This document shows, in pieces, positions 45,020 to 54,510 of a stretch of 59,530 bases of DNA. This DNA comes from a bacterium BMS3Abin03 (lineage in GTDB: Bacteria > Bacteroidota > Ignavibacteria > Ignavibacteriales > Ignavibacteriaceae), in NCBI GenBank assembly GCA_022340715.1, contig JAJDNK010000296.1:1-59530 (forward strand). The letters are read 5' to 3'. The position numbers and the translations under genes are program-made. How positions within the stretch are numbered: position 1 is the first letter of the stretch; every line of letters starts with the position of its first letter. The notes beneath the pieces are model-generated. The model was not told where the DNA came from. It did not search any database and saw nothing but the letters and a program-made list of their open reading frames with translations.

Positions 45020-45523
45020 ATGGTTAAAAAACGAAACTGCTTACAAAAAATCGGTAATAATTTACTTGAAGTTCAGATTGCGAAATTCATCGAAGAATTA
45101 AAGAAACCATCCTCATTTAATTCCAAAATAAAAATTATCTTGTTAAGTTTACATATAACTTATTTTTATTATAAGCACAAGGGGAAAAAAGGGAAATTGT
45201 TTTCAGAAGAATTAAGTGAATTTGAAGACTATCTAAAAGAATTTGAATCGACTGTTTTTTTCGATTCAGAATTATGTCCTACCTGCGGAATAAATATATC
45301 TGATTCAATTATACCAGTATCTATCGCATTTGTGCAAATCCAGTTTAATTCTAATAAAGAAAAGAATCTGGTTTTAAATAAAATAAAAAACTCAGGTATA
45401 ATTGTTAAAGAAGGAGATAGATCAACTCAAAATAAAGATGACCGGTCACTTCTTATCCCGGAAAATAGATTAGACGATATTCAGAAACTACTTGAAAATA
45501 ATAACGAGAAACCAGAAATTTAA
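45020..45523 (+). CDS. Unknown 167-aa protein
   Basis: I do not recognise it. The first 60 residues are basic and helical ([20 protein letters not shown]), the middle is acidic ([17 protein letters not shown]), and a single CPTCG pair sits at about residue 87, a half zinc site that might pair in a dimer. The C terminus is polar and ends NNNEKPEI. It is alone on the plus strand; its last four bases overlap the end of the convergent B12-binding protein gene. Codon use looks like that of its neighbours, so it is likely real. Confidence 0.65.
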   Translation: MVKKRNCLQKIGNNLLEVQIAKFIEELKKPSSFNSKIKIILLSLHITYFYYKHKGKKGKLFSEELSEFEDYLKEFESTVFFDSELCPTCGINISDSIIPVSIAFVQIQFNSNKEKNLVLNKIKNSGIIVKEGDRSTQNKDDRSLLIPENRLDDIQKLLENNNEKPEI

Positions 45524-45927
45524 TTTCTCGGATGAGATCTAATCCAGTCTTTAATGTAGTTAGCTATTGAAACAGTTGAAGCACCGGGAGTAAAGAGTTC
45601 GCCAACGCCAATTTTCTTTAATTCGCTAAGGTCTTCTTTGGGAATTATTCCACCGCCAGTTAAAAGGACATCGTTTAAACCTTTTTCATTCATCAGTTTT
45701 TTGATTTTGGGAAAGATTGTCATGTGGGCACCGGATAAAATACTTATTCCGATTACATCAACATCTTCCTGAATGGCAGCTTCAACAATCATTTCAGGTG
45801 TTTGTCTTAATCCGGTATAAATAACTTCCATTCCTGCATCGCGCAATGCAGCAGCAATAACCTTTGCACCCCTATCGTGACCATCCAACCCTGCTTTAGC
45901 CACTAATACTCTTATTTTTTTATCCAT
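45520..45927 (-). CDS. Stand-alone cobalamin-binding domain of methylmalonyl-CoA mutase type
   Basis: A 135-aa protein consisting only of the B12-binding (flavodoxin-like) domain seen at the C terminus of methylmalonyl-CoA mutase alpha. The lower-ligand motif DxHxxG is in [30 protein letters not shown] and LTGGGIIP are the other cobalamin contacts. Its catalytic partner (large mutase subunit) is not in the window. MeaB, the GTPase that loads B12 on this enzyme, is encoded at 14264-15214. The start overlaps the upstream HIT gene by 8 bp. Confidence 0.93.
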   Translation of the reverse strand: MDKKIRVLVAKAGLDGHDRGAKVIAAALRDAGMEVIYTGLRQTPEMIVEAAIQEDVDVIGISILSGAHMTIFPKIKKLMNEKGLNDVLLTGGGIIPKEDLSELKKIGVGELFTPGASTVSIANYIKDWIRSHPRN

Positions 45928-46351
45928 TATAAATATCTTTGTACTTGGATACTATCGATCTTATACTATCTGCATACTCTTTCATTCCACCGGTTGCATA
46001 ATTTTTAAATCTCGGTTTAAAGTTAAAATCCGCATTAAAACGAGGGATAATGTGAAAGTGGAAATGATAAACTGTTTGTCCTGCAGAATTACCATTATTG
46101 GTTATCACATTAAAACCATCGGCATTAACACTTCTTTTGACTGCACCTGCAATAAACTGTGTAGCATTAATTATGTGTGTTAATTCTTCGGAAGGAACAG
46201 TCAAGAAGTTATCATAATGCTTTTTAGTAACTACAAGAGTGTGCCCGTAATTAATGGGTTGGATATCTAGGAATGCGATTAAGTTATCATCTTCAAAGAT
46301 TACCTCGGCTTCCGATTTCCCTTCAACAATGTTACAGAAGATACATTCCAT
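45920..46351 (-). CDS. HIT family hydrolase
   Basis: A 143-aa histidine-triad protein. The active-site triad is [12 protein letters not shown]; the N-terminal [20 protein letters not shown] with two cysteines can hold zinc with downstream histidines as in other prokaryotic HIT (Hit/YcfF-type) proteins. It is longer and clearly different from the 114-aa HIT protein at 20162-20506. The end overlaps the B12-binding gene by 8 bp, so the two are cotranscribed, but no functional link is known. Confidence 0.94.
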   Translation of the reverse strand: MECIFCNIVEGKSEAEVIFEDDNLIAFLDIQPINYGHTLVVTKKHYDNFLTVPSEELTHIINATQFIAGAVKRSVNADGFNVITNNGNSAGQTVYHFHFHIIPRFNADFNFKPRFKNYATGGMKEYADSIRSIVSKYKDIYNG

Positions 46352-46429
46352 ATATTTAAAAATAAGAGTAAATATTCATTTTGGCAAAGTAAATCAGCAG
46401 TTAGTTTTTCTTTAGGAATAATTAACAAA

Positions 46430-47392
46430 TCACAAGTAATTGAGATATTTTTTACGCTTTGCAAATGCTCCGTAAATTCCCCCGCTGTGTAAAAACATAA
46501 CCTTGTTTGTTTTATTTTTCTTTATAAAGTGATCATAATATGCAGTAAAAGCTTTTCCTGTATATGCAGGATCCAAAAGAATTCCTGTTTCCTTAGCTAA
46601 ATCTGAGACGAGTGCAATTTTATCACCGTTAAAATTTTTATATCCCTCTTTTGAATAACCATCCATTATTTCCAGATCAGATTCTTTAATTCTGCACTTT
46701 AATTTGTACTCAGAGATTATACCTTCTGTAAGTTGGAGGATTTTATTAGTTATCTCACCTTTATTGTATAAAACATTTATGGTAAAAATTTTCAGTGGTA
46801 ATTTGAACAATGATGCGCCGACTAAAATTCCAGCTGCAGTACCCCCTGTACCAGCTGCAAGTAACATTCCATTGACTTTCCTTTTATCGACTTGCTTTTT
46901 TAATTCATGAATAAAAGAAATATAACCCCAGATAGCTAAAGTTGTAGAACCACCTTCAGGAATTACATAGACTCGCTTGTTCTTTTTATCCAGATTTTCT
47001 TTTTCTTCGAACATTATTTCATTAACGTTTTCGTAATTTCGTTTATTTAAAAATGAAATTTCAGCTCCATACATTTTACTCAGGAATAGATTTCCTTCAG
47101 CTGAGTTTGAGTCTTTCCCCCATAAAAAAAGTTTCGTTTTTATTCCTAACCTGGCAGCCGCAGACACAGTTGCTCTGCAATGATTCGATTGCTCGCCTCC
47201 GCAAGTAAAAATGATATCAGCTTTTTTCCTTTTGGCTTCATAAAGAAGATATTCGAGCTTCCTGATTTTATTACCTGAGAAATCAGTCCCGGTGTAATCA
47301 TCTCTTTTTATGAAAAACTTTCTGTTCCTGAAGTTCAGTTGTTCAACCGGAGTAGGAAGATTTGCTAATTTAACTTTATTCGGAACCTTCAT
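46430..47392 (-). CDS. D-cysteine desulfhydrase / ACC deaminase-like PLP enzyme
   Basis: PLP-dependent fold-type II enzyme of 320 aa from the ATG at 47392 (an upstream ATG nine codons earlier lies deeper inside kdsB). The PLP lysine is in SGNKIRKLEYLL, followed by FTCGGEQSNHCRATVSAA; the phosphate-binding loop is AAGTGGTAAGILVG. These match the DcyD/ACC-deaminase group. D-cysteine desulfhydrase is the more common activity, but ACC deaminase or a related D-amino-acid lyase is possible. It overlaps the end of kdsB by 17 bp. Confidence 0.87.
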   Translation of the reverse strand: MKVPNKVKLANLPTPVEQLNFRNRKFFIKRDDYTGTDFSGNKIRKLEYLLYEAKRKKADIIFTCGGEQSNHCRATVSAAARLGIKTKLFLWGKDSNSAEGNLFLSKMYGAEISFLNKRNYENVNEIMFEEKENLDKKNKRVYVIPEGGSTTLAIWGYISFIHELKKQVDKRKVNGMLLAAGTGGTAAGILVGASLFKLPLKIFTINVLYNKGEITNKILQLTEGIISEYKLKCRIKESDLEIMDGYSKEGYKNFNGDKIALVSDLAKETGILLDPAYTGKAFTAYYDHFIKKNKTNKVMFLHSGGIYGAFAKRKKYLNYL

Positions 47393-48152
47393 CTTTTTTC
47401 CTTTTTTGCAGCCAGTCATAATAAGTTCTGGCTCTTTTCAGATCATCAGGGGTATCTACACTCATTGAATCAAATTCAGTAACCACTATTTTTATCTTCA
47501 TCCCATTTTCAAGCATTCTGAGTTGTTCTAATTTCTCAGATCTTTCGAGATCTGTTACTTTCAATTTCGCGAATTTGAACAGAGATTCTTTCCTATAAAC
47601 ATAAAGACCAATGTGTTTATATATTTCTGTTTTTTCAAGAGCTAATTCGGCTGAAATAATATCCCGCACGAAAGGAATAGGTGAACGTGAGAAGTAAAGT
47701 GCATAATTGTTATAATCAAAAACTACTTTAACAACATCCGGTGATTGTAATTCCGCTACACTTTCAATTCTTTTTGCTAGAGTCGAAATATTTACTTCAT
47801 TATCAAAAAGCAGTGGTTCAATTGCTTCATCAATCATTTTACCGGAAATGAATGGTTCATCGCCCTGTATGTTTACAATTATATCTGCTTCATCCAGCTT
47901 TTTCACAGCAATGGCAATTCTTTCAGATCCCGTAGTAATATTTTTAGGAGTTGTAATAACTTCAGCACCAAAATCACGACAAACCTGGGCAACTTTTTTA
48001 TCATCCACAGCAATGATTATTTTATTTAACAGCTTCGATTTTGTAGCACTTTCGTAGGTATGTTGGATAAGAGGTTTATCGCCAATCTCGGCAAGTGGTT
48101 TACCCATTAATCTAGTTGAAGCAAAACGTGCCGGAATTATACCAACGGTCAT
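47376..48152 (-). CDS. kdsB: 3-deoxy-manno-octulosonate cytidylyltransferase
   Basis: Activates Kdo as CMP-Kdo for the inner core of lipopolysaccharide. It has 258 aa with GIIPARFASTRLMGKPLA at the start, TTGSERIA, NIQGDEPFI (metal and nucleotide site), SRSPIPFVRD, KHIGLYVYRKESL and EQLRMLENG. This enzyme indicates a Gram-negative envelope with Kdo-containing LPS. It is followed with overlap by the PLP enzyme and preceded after 33 bp by plsC. Confidence 0.97.
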   Translation of the reverse strand: MTVGIIPARFASTRLMGKPLAEIGDKPLIQHTYESATKSKLLNKIIIAVDDKKVAQVCRDFGAEVITTPKNITTGSERIAIAVKKLDEADIIVNIQGDEPFISGKMIDEAIEPLLFDNEVNISTLAKRIESVAELQSPDVVKVVFDYNNYALYFSRSPIPFVRDIISAELALEKTEIYKHIGLYVYRKESLFKFAKLKVTDLERSEKLEQLRMLENGMKIKIVVTEFDSMSVDTPDDLKRARTYYDWLQKRKKDEGSE

Positions 48153-48185
48153 AATCTTTGAATGTTAAAATGTTTTATTACTTTT

Positions 48186-48887
48186 TCAATCGTGGTTTTC
48201 AATTATTACTTCCCGCACACGATTCATCAAATCAATCTCTTCCTGTCTCGATGATATACCTTCGGTAGAAATCGGAATACCGTAATGAATGTGAATCTTA
48301 CCAGACTTCAATTTAAAAGTTCCTTTCGGCATAATTTTATTCGATCCACTTATTGAAACAGGAATAATTGGGTAACCAACACTCGAAGCCATTCTGAATG
48401 CACCTCTTTTAAATGGCTGAACCTCACCGGTTAAGCTTCGCGTTCCTTCAGCAAAAACAAGAATTGATACTCTCTTTTCTTTCATCATTCTCTTTGCTAT
48501 CTCAATACTATTCAGTGCACTTTCAATATTTTTCCTGTCTATCATTATATAAGGACCCAAAGTTAATTGCCACCCAAATAAAGGAATTTTTGCAAGTTCT
48601 CTTTTAAATATTATTGCCATTCTGTTTGGAACCGATTTTTGCATCGTTACAATATCATACTGGCTTGCGTGATTAGCCACATAAACATACGTTCCGTTAT
48701 GATCAAAATTATCCAGACCCGTAATCTTAAGTTTTATTCCGCTAAGAAATAATATCCCCCCTGAAAAATATCCGGATAATTTAAAATATAAATTGAAGCT
48801 CCTGTCAATTAAAGAAAAGAGAATAGCAAACACTGAACAAATGATAGTGTGTACTACTATTAAAAATAATTTAAAAAGAGTAATCAT
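48186..48887 (-). CDS. plsC: 1-acyl-sn-glycerol-3-phosphate acyltransferase
   Basis: Lysophosphatidate acyltransferase of 233 aa that adds the second acyl chain in phospholipid synthesis. The HX4D motif is NHASQYDIV, the FxEGTRS motif is VFAEGTRSLTG, and the block RGAFRMASSVGYPIIPVSISG follows. One or two N-terminal membrane helices (residues 1-45). It directly abuts the M48 protease gene (next base), so the two are one transcript. Confidence 0.93.
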   Translation of the reverse strand: MITLFKLFLIVVHTIICSVFAILFSLIDRSFNLYFKLSGYFSGGILFLSGIKLKITGLDNFDHNGTYVYVANHASQYDIVTMQKSVPNRMAIIFKRELAKIPLFGWQLTLGPYIMIDRKNIESALNSIEIAKRMMKEKRVSILVFAEGTRSLTGEVQPFKRGAFRMASSVGYPIIPVSISGSNKIMPKGTFKLKSGKIHIHYGIPISTEGISSRQEEIDLMNRVREVIIENHD

Positions 48888-50030
48888 TTACAACGTTTCC
48901 ACCCCTGTAGATATATTATCATTATTTGGTTTTAAAAGATTACCTGCTTTTTGTTTTATTGAATTAATCCTGTTTTTGATTGATGGATGACTATAAAAAA
49001 ACCACTCGACAAACGGATGAGGTTCTTTATCACCGAGATTTTGTTCAGTTAACTTTTCAAGCGTATTAATAAATTCCCTTGGCATTTTAGTTGAATCGAT
49101 TGCATATTCATCGGCTTCATATTCAAATTTTCTTGAAAGAATATTTCCGAGAGGCATCTGTATCACACCAATTAGCATCGACCAGAGAGCAAGCAATGGC
49201 AATGCAGCTATCTGAGTTATCGAGAGAAATCCAAACCAGTTAAGGGATTTTTGATACAGAAGAGCGATAATAAAAAAGGTTAGAAAGCTTACAACTGTTC
49301 CATAAATAATATTCTTAACAATGTGCTTTTTTTTATAATGTCCAAGTTCATGTGCAATTACTGTTTCAATTTCTTCGTTTGAATAATTATCAATTAAGGT
49401 ATCACCAAGAATAATTCGCTTTGTTTCTCCTAGACCTGTAAAAGCAGCATTTGCTTTCTTTGTATTCTTACTCAAATCGAATTTGTAGATATTCTCTATT
49501 TTTATGCCAGCATCCGATGCTAATGCTTCTATCTTTGATTTTAATTCATTACTATCAATTGGAGTTAATTTATAAAAGATTGGAAGAATTAAAACAGGAA
49601 ATATTTGAGTCAGAACAACAGATACAAAAAACATGACTACACCAAAAGGCAACCACCAAAGATCACCAAACTGATTCATCGTAAAATAAAAGACAAGAAG
49701 AATCGGAATTCCGATTGCCAGCGAAACTAGAGAGCTTTTTAAATTTTCCCACAACCATTTACCAAAAGTCTGGTTTGATAATTTATATTTATGCTCCAGG
49801 TAAAATCCTGTATAAAAATTAACCGGCGCGAAAAGTATTGAAGAGACAATTCCGATAGAAAAAATAAAAACAAGAAAAACCAGATATTTTTCATTGAACG
49901 AAAGCGAAATATAATCTGCCAATTTTTGACTGTAGCCTAGCCAAATAAAGAGCAATACAAGGATAAAACTTATAATTGCTTTGCTGATCCCAATTCCGAG
50001 CTTAATATTGTTATATTTTTTAGCATCCAT
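48888..50030 (-). CDS. M48 family zinc metalloprotease (Ste24/CAAX protease 1-like)
   Basis: Integral-membrane protease of 380 aa resembling Ste24. Zinc ligands: HELGH in VIAHELGHYKKKH and the third ligand Glu in EYEADEYAI. About six to seven membrane helices (for example residues 15-35, 50-75, 105-150, 245-300). The block TKKANAAFTGLGETKRIILGDTL is characteristic of Ste24. Bacterial homologues take part in envelope protein turnover. No prenylation system is seen, so the yeast role should not be transferred. Confidence 0.92.
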   Translation of the reverse strand: MDAKKYNNIKLGIGISKAIISFILVLLFIWLGYSQKLADYISLSFNEKYLVFLVFIFSIGIVSSILFAPVNFYTGFYLEHKYKLSNQTFGKWLWENLKSSLVSLAIGIPILLVFYFTMNQFGDLWWLPFGVVMFFVSVVLTQIFPVLILPIFYKLTPIDSNELKSKIEALASDAGIKIENIYKFDLSKNTKKANAAFTGLGETKRIILGDTLIDNYSNEEIETVIAHELGHYKKKHIVKNIIYGTVVSFLTFFIIALLYQKSLNWFGFLSITQIAALPLLALWSMLIGVIQMPLGNILSRKFEYEADEYAIDSTKMPREFINTLEKLTEQNLGDKEPHPFVEWFFYSHPSIKNRINSIKQKAGNLLKPNNDNISTGVETL

Positions 50031-50108
50031 AAAAACAAAAATAGAGAAAGGTAGTTAGGTAAGCAATTAAAAACAGATTTGATAAATAGAGTTTAACTTC
50101 ATTAGATG

Positions 50109-50885
50109 CTAAATTTGTTTTACCAGATTATTTTCTATCCAACCAACTTTGCCATCTGCTAATCTTATTTTTACCCAGGCATCCAATTTATCTTCAATAT
50201 TTACTTTTAATCCTTCATGTATCACAAATGCATCAGTGCCTGTGGCTTCGGGAGATGATTTAACCGTAACAGCTTGTTTAACTATTATCCCACTTTTTAG
50301 TGTTTCTTCACGGTTGACCTTTACAATGAGCAGTGATACACAAATTGCCAGAATAAATACAACAGCAATACTTGAAAAGAAAATAATTTTTTGTTGTACA
50401 ACAGATCTCGCAAAAAAGTATAGCGCTACCAATATTATTAATAATAGGTAAACAACAAAAACAATGTATGCCCAACCATTTTCGGAAAAGGAGTTCAGCA
50501 AGGACTCCCACCAATCAAACAGAAAAAATTTTGGTAAAGGCTGAATTCTGTCAACCGTACTTAACCGTGCAAAATTAAGATTGTGTTGTACATCTTCATC
50601 CGACGGCGATAGTTTCAAAGCTTTTTCATAATAAAGAATTGCATAGCCTATCTTTCCAACCCTGTAATATGAATTTCCAAGATTATAAAAAAGAGAAGTG
50701 CCGAAATAACCTTCATTAACTAACTGTCCGTATTCATCAATAGCCTTTTCATACGATCCATCCCTGTAAAACTTATTCCCCTTTGCCATAATATCGTCGA
50801 CTTGTGAAGCCGGAATATCTATAGTAAAGACTAAAAAAGATGCAATTGAAATAAAGAAAAGAGTAAAGGCTCTGTTATTTTGCAT
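50109..50885 (-). CDS. batE: BatE-like TPR/SH3 membrane protein
   Basis: Last gene of the Bat operon, 258 aa from the ATG at 50885; ATGs 2 and 15 codons upstream lie further inside batD. An N-terminal signal segment (about residues 5-22) is followed by three TPR-like helix pairs (NKFYRDGSYEKAIDEY, FYNLGNSYYRVGKIGYAILYYEKAL), two membrane helices (about 125-180) and a C-terminal SH3-like domain (IIVKQAVTVKSSPEATGTDAF, KVGWIENNLVKQI). The chosen start overlaps batD by 11 bp. Bat proteins were first linked to aerotolerance in Bacteroides; mechanism unknown. Confidence 0.85.
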   Translation of the reverse strand: MQNNRAFTLFFISIASFLVFTIDIPASQVDDIMAKGNKFYRDGSYEKAIDEYGQLVNEGYFGTSLFYNLGNSYYRVGKIGYAILYYEKALKLSPSDEDVQHNLNFARLSTVDRIQPLPKFFLFDWWESLLNSFSENGWAYIVFVVYLLLIILVALYFFARSVVQQKIIFFSSIAVVFILAICVSLLIVKVNREETLKSGIIVKQAVTVKSSPEATGTDAFVIHEGLKVNIEDKLDAWVKIRLADGKVGWIENNLVKQI

Positions 50886-52695
50886 TAGCATCCGCAATGT
50901 TTTTTTCCACTTCAATAATTGCTTTGGCAAGCTGATCGTACATTACCTGCATTGTGGCACTTTTATCTGCACCCGGTGCAAAACGAGCATACTCACAATC
51001 TTCAGCCGTTTTGCGAATAATCTGGCTCAGATCATCTTCAACATTAAGCTTTTTCAATTCATCAACAGCACGGTCAATCGTAAACTCTGCTTTGGAGATA
51101 TGTAACTTGTCTTCTAAATAACCGAATAATGCCTGAAAGATTTCCGTATAAAATTCATTATGGTTGTTACTCTGCATAAGTTTCTTAGCTTTCTTCAAAC
51201 GATTCTTGGCAACTTTTTGAGCTCTCCGGTATCTTAACAAAGAAAGATTTCCTGTTAACTTATCATGTCTTCTTTTCCAGCCAACAACTACAAATAGCAA
51301 CAACATAGGTACGATACCGCCTACCCAGAAGAAAGTTGTGAATAAAACACTCTCTTCTTTCTTATGAATATCATAGTCAGAAGTTTTGATAAATCTTATA
51401 TCCTGTCCAAGCTGTCTCACATCCTCTTTACTTGTGTAAGATACTTCGGGCAGATTCTCGCCCTGTGTTATATTTATTGTATAAGGCTTGGATTTAAGCG
51501 TATAATATCTCTTTTTCTTTGGATTAAAATAACTGAACTCTATTGGTGGGATTCCCCTGTTTCCTACAACTCTTGGAATTAATAAATACTCAAATGTCTT
51601 CTTCCCAGAAATTATATTTTGCCTGTTAATCTGTTCGGAGGTTTTGGGTTCATACTGTTCAAATCCGCTCGGCAGATTAAGTTTTGGAACTTCAAGAAGT
51701 TCCATATTACCTTTTCCACTCACAGTTAATTTTAAGGTTATAGGTTCGTTTGTTTTAGCTGTAGTTTTATCTATACTTGTATCAAATGAGAAATCACCAA
51801 CGGCACCATTAAATGAATCGGGTTTTCCTTCTGAAGGCAGAGGAAGGACATCAATTGTTACTTTGTTGGAAACAGCATTGTATTCAACCGTCTGATTCAT
51901 TCCAAACGGATCATTAAAAAAGTCATCGAAGAAATTATCACGATTCCTGTTTTTTCTTACCTGAATCGGAACTGTTAATTCGAATGGTGTAACTTCAAGC
52001 TTTCCGGTTTGTGAAGGAAATAACGCTGCTTTTTTAAGTACACCAACTCTGAATTGTTTACCATCGACAACTTCCGTTTTAAAAATAATATTTGTTGAAG
52101 TTTCCAGTTCTTCAGCCCAGAAGCCCTTGTACTGTGGAAGCTTATTTATTGACATCTGAGCAGCGATATTTAATCTCGTGTATAGTTTATATATTACCGT
52201 TACCTGTTCCCCCTGGTAAACTTTCTTCTTATCAACTTGTGCACGGATAAATAAATTTTTTGCGATCTCTTCATTTGAAACACCGGTATTCTGATCCTGG
52301 CTATTTTGCTTTTTCGACTGGGGGGATCCTTTTACTATAGTTATTTGTAATGGATCGGTTTCATAAGTTTTGCCGTTATAATCGATTGAAGCCTTACCTA
52401 AAGTGTATTTTCCGGCATCTCTCGCTCTCACAATATAAGTGTAGCTGATAGATGCAGATTGAGTACCGTTTATGAATTGAATACTTGTAGATTGATTTGG
52501 ACCAGAAAGAAGCAAGAAATTGCTGAACGATGGTGCCTTAAAATTATCGATCCCATTCATGTCTTTGCCAGAAAAAGTAAATGAAACCTGGAACTGCTGA
52601 TTTTCAGCAACAGGATTTTCATCTACAGACGCAGTAAAACTTTGTGTCCAAACCGTAAGCGGAAAAAAAATTACTATGAATAATAGTTTTTTCAT
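50875..52695 (-). CDS. batD: BatD (oxygen-tolerance-type membrane protein)
   Basis: A 606-aa protein with signal peptide (residues 1-17), a large extracytoplasmic part of Ig-like beta-domains (about 18-455; SFTASVDENPVAENQQFQV at the start, KKVYQGEQVTVIYKLYT in the middle), one membrane helix (about 462-482, FFWVGGIVPMLLLFVVVG) and a cytoplasmic helical tail of 120 residues. This is the standard BatD arrangement. It starts 2 bp after batC. It probably forms a membrane complex with BatA and BatB. Confidence 0.9.
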   Translation of the reverse strand: MKKLLFIVIFFPLTVWTQSFTASVDENPVAENQQFQVSFTFSGKDMNGIDNFKAPSFSNFLLLSGPNQSTSIQFINGTQSASISYTYIVRARDAGKYTLGKASIDYNGKTYETDPLQITIVKGSPQSKKQNSQDQNTGVSNEEIAKNLFIRAQVDKKKVYQGEQVTVIYKLYTRLNIAAQMSINKLPQYKGFWAEELETSTNIIFKTEVVDGKQFRVGVLKKAALFPSQTGKLEVTPFELTVPIQVRKNRNRDNFFDDFFNDPFGMNQTVEYNAVSNKVTIDVLPLPSEGKPDSFNGAVGDFSFDTSIDKTTAKTNEPITLKLTVSGKGNMELLEVPKLNLPSGFEQYEPKTSEQINRQNIISGKKTFEYLLIPRVVGNRGIPPIEFSYFNPKKKRYYTLKSKPYTINITQGENLPEVSYTSKEDVRQLGQDIRFIKTSDYDIHKKEESVLFTTFFWVGGIVPMLLLFVVVGWKRRHDKLTGNLSLLRYRRAQKVAKNRLKKAKKLMQSNNHNEFYTEIFQALFGYLEDKLHISKAEFTIDRAVDELKKLNVEDDLSQIIRKTAEDCEYARFAPGADKSATMQVMYDQLAKAIIEVEKNIADANAK

Positions 52696-52697
52696 AA

Positions 52698-53462
52698 TTA
52701 CCAGTCTTTATCGGTCTTAACCCTGCGCCCTTTAATTTTTCTCAGTTTCTTTTGAAGCTCTTTTTCATTGTCCTTTAAAGCATTTAAAATTCTTTGAGCT
52801 TCTTGTTTGGAAATTTTGGGTTGCTGCTGCTGTTGTTTCGTGTTATCCTGTTTTGCTTCCTGGTTTTTCTGCTGCTGTTGCTGCTGTTTGTTCTGTTGAT
52901 TTTGTTTTTGATCTTTATTCTGCTGTTGATCCTGCTGATTTTTGTTTTGATCTTTTTTCTGATCTTTATTCTTATCGTTCTTTTGATTTTGGTCGTTTTG
53001 CTTTTTTTGATTATTCTGATTCTTCAACTGGGATAAAGCATACGAAAGATTATACTTGGTTTCCTGGTCATCAGGATTAAGCTTCAGGGATTTTTTATAC
53101 TCTTCTATGCTTTCTTTTATCTTTTTTGATTTCAGCAAAGAGTTCCCCACATTATAGTGAACCTTTGCTTTGTCCAGATTGTTTTCGGCTAAAGGAAGTG
53201 CTGATTCATATGATTTTATCGCTTCATCGTACCTCTGTTGCTTGAATAAAGCATCACCTAAATTAAATTTCGATTCAAAATTTTCAGGTGATTTTTCAGT
53301 TCCTTTTTTGAAGTTTACTTCAGCATCAGCGAAATCACCTTTATGATATTTATCAACGCCATCATTCACCAATCCTCTTAGTGATTGTGAATAAGAAAAC
53401 TGTAATCCACTAATAAATAATGCTGCAGCAAATACCGTTAACATCATTTTTAAATTTTTCAT
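52698..53462 (-). CDS. batC: BatC-like TPR protein with Gln/Lys/Asn-rich region
   Basis: A 254-aa exported or anchored protein: hydrophobic leader (residues 5-25), about three TPRs (30-140; EVNFKKGTEKSPENFESKFNLG, SIEEYKKSLKLNPDDQETKY), then a low-complexity stretch of about 70 residues of Gln, Asn, Lys and Asp, and a basic end RKIKGRRVKTD. Two starts are possible: ATG 53468 overlaps the batB stop (TAATG), while ATG 53462 has GGAG eight bases upstream and is preferred. The repeat-coded region is a likely place for length variation. Confidence 0.85.
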   Translation of the reverse strand: MKNLKMMLTVFAAALFISGLQFSYSQSLRGLVNDGVDKYHKGDFADAEVNFKKGTEKSPENFESKFNLGDALFKQQRYDEAIKSYESALPLAENNLDKAKVHYNVGNSLLKSKKIKESIEEYKKSLKLNPDDQETKYNLSYALSQLKNQNNQKKQNDQNQKNDKNKDQKKDQNKNQQDQQQNKDQKQNQQNKQQQQQQKNQEAKQDNTKQQQQQPKISKQEAQRILNALKDNEKELQKKLRKIKGRRVKTDKDW

Positions 53463-53467
53463 ATACA

Positions 53468-54505
53468 TTACTCCAAGCCTAATTTTCTATTAATCATTCT
53501 GTAAAGTGGGGATTTCTTTTCTGTAATAAACAATTCTAATATTAATAATATTATTGCCGGAATTAAAAAATAATAAAATCGATCTTCGTAATCAGTTACT
53601 TTTTTCACACCAAACTCGGATTTTTTAATCTTAGACAAATCGTTATAAATTTTGTCGAGATAATCTTCATAATTGTTCCCTCTGAAGTAAGCTCCATGTC
53701 CCGTAGCAGCAATTTGCTTCAACGATTCTTCATTTAACTTTGTTAAAACTGTATTTCCCTGCGAATCTTTCTTAAAACCTACCATTTCTCCCCTATTATT
53801 GTAAATCGGGATTGGGACTCCACCAGTTGAGCCTAAACCAATAGTATAAATTTTAATTCCTCTGCTAACAGCATCGTTCACAGCATCCATTACATCACCT
53901 TCGTGATCTTCTCCATCCGTAATTGTAATTATAACTTTTTCTGTTGATGATGAATCGAACGAATCGTCAGCTAATCTTATTGCTGACGCGATTGCAGTTC
54001 CTGGAGTTGGAATCGAATTAACATCTACTGCATTAAGAAATAAATTCGCTGCCGAATAATCTGTTGTTAATGGAAACTGCACATAAGCTTGTCCTGAAAA
54101 AATAATCAAACCGATTCTATCTCCATGCAGTTTCTGAATTAAATTTGATATCTGGTATTTCGCTTTTTCCAACCTATTAGGTTTTATATCTTCAGCGGTC
54201 ATACTCAATGAAACATCCAGAAGAATGAACACATCAATTCCTGTTTGTTTTACTTCCTGCAGTTTTGTTCCAACCTGGGGATTTGCTGCAGCAAATATCA
54301 AACAAGCAAGAACAAGTAATAATATTCCAAATTTAAAATAGCTTTTGATATTGCTGTAAGATGATACAATTACACTGTGAAGCTTCTTTTCAGCAAACTT
54401 TTCAAGCAATCTTTTCTTATTGCGATGAAGCAACCAGACCAGTGCAACCAGCACCGGTAATAAATATAAGGCATGCAAATATTCAGGATGTGCGAATCTA
54501 AACAT
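53468..54505 (-). CDS. batB: BatB, von Willebrand factor A domain membrane protein
   Basis: A 345-aa protein with two N-terminal membrane helices (about residues 10-25 and 57-75), a VWA domain (about 88-300) and a C-terminal membrane helix (FYYFLIPAIILLILELFI). The metal-ion-dependent adhesion motif is LLDVSLSMTAEDIKPNRLEKAK; TDGEDHEGD closes the site. Very similar in layout to BatA, encoded 5 bp upstream, so the pair arose by duplication. Its stop overlaps the first possible batC start. Confidence 0.93.
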   Translation of the reverse strand: MFRFAHPEYLHALYLLPVLVALVWLLHRNKKRLLEKFAEKKLHSVIVSSYSNIKSYFKFGILLLVLACLIFAAANPQVGTKLQEVKQTGIDVFILLDVSLSMTAEDIKPNRLEKAKYQISNLIQKLHGDRIGLIIFSGQAYVQFPLTTDYSAANLFLNAVDVNSIPTPGTAIASAIRLADDSFDSSSTEKVIITITDGEDHEGDVMDAVNDAVSRGIKIYTIGLGSTGGVPIPIYNNRGEMVGFKKDSQGNTVLTKLNEESLKQIAATGHGAYFRGNNYEDYLDKIYNDLSKIKKSEFGVKKVTDYEDRFYYFLIPAIILLILELFITEKKSPLYRMINRKLGLE

Positions 54506-54510
54506 TTTAT

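Noticed and set aside
52794..53080. Plus-strand hydrophobic open frames opposite batC
   Set aside because: They are the complement of the Gln/Lys/Asn-rich repeat region, which reads as Leu/Phe/Val on the other strand.
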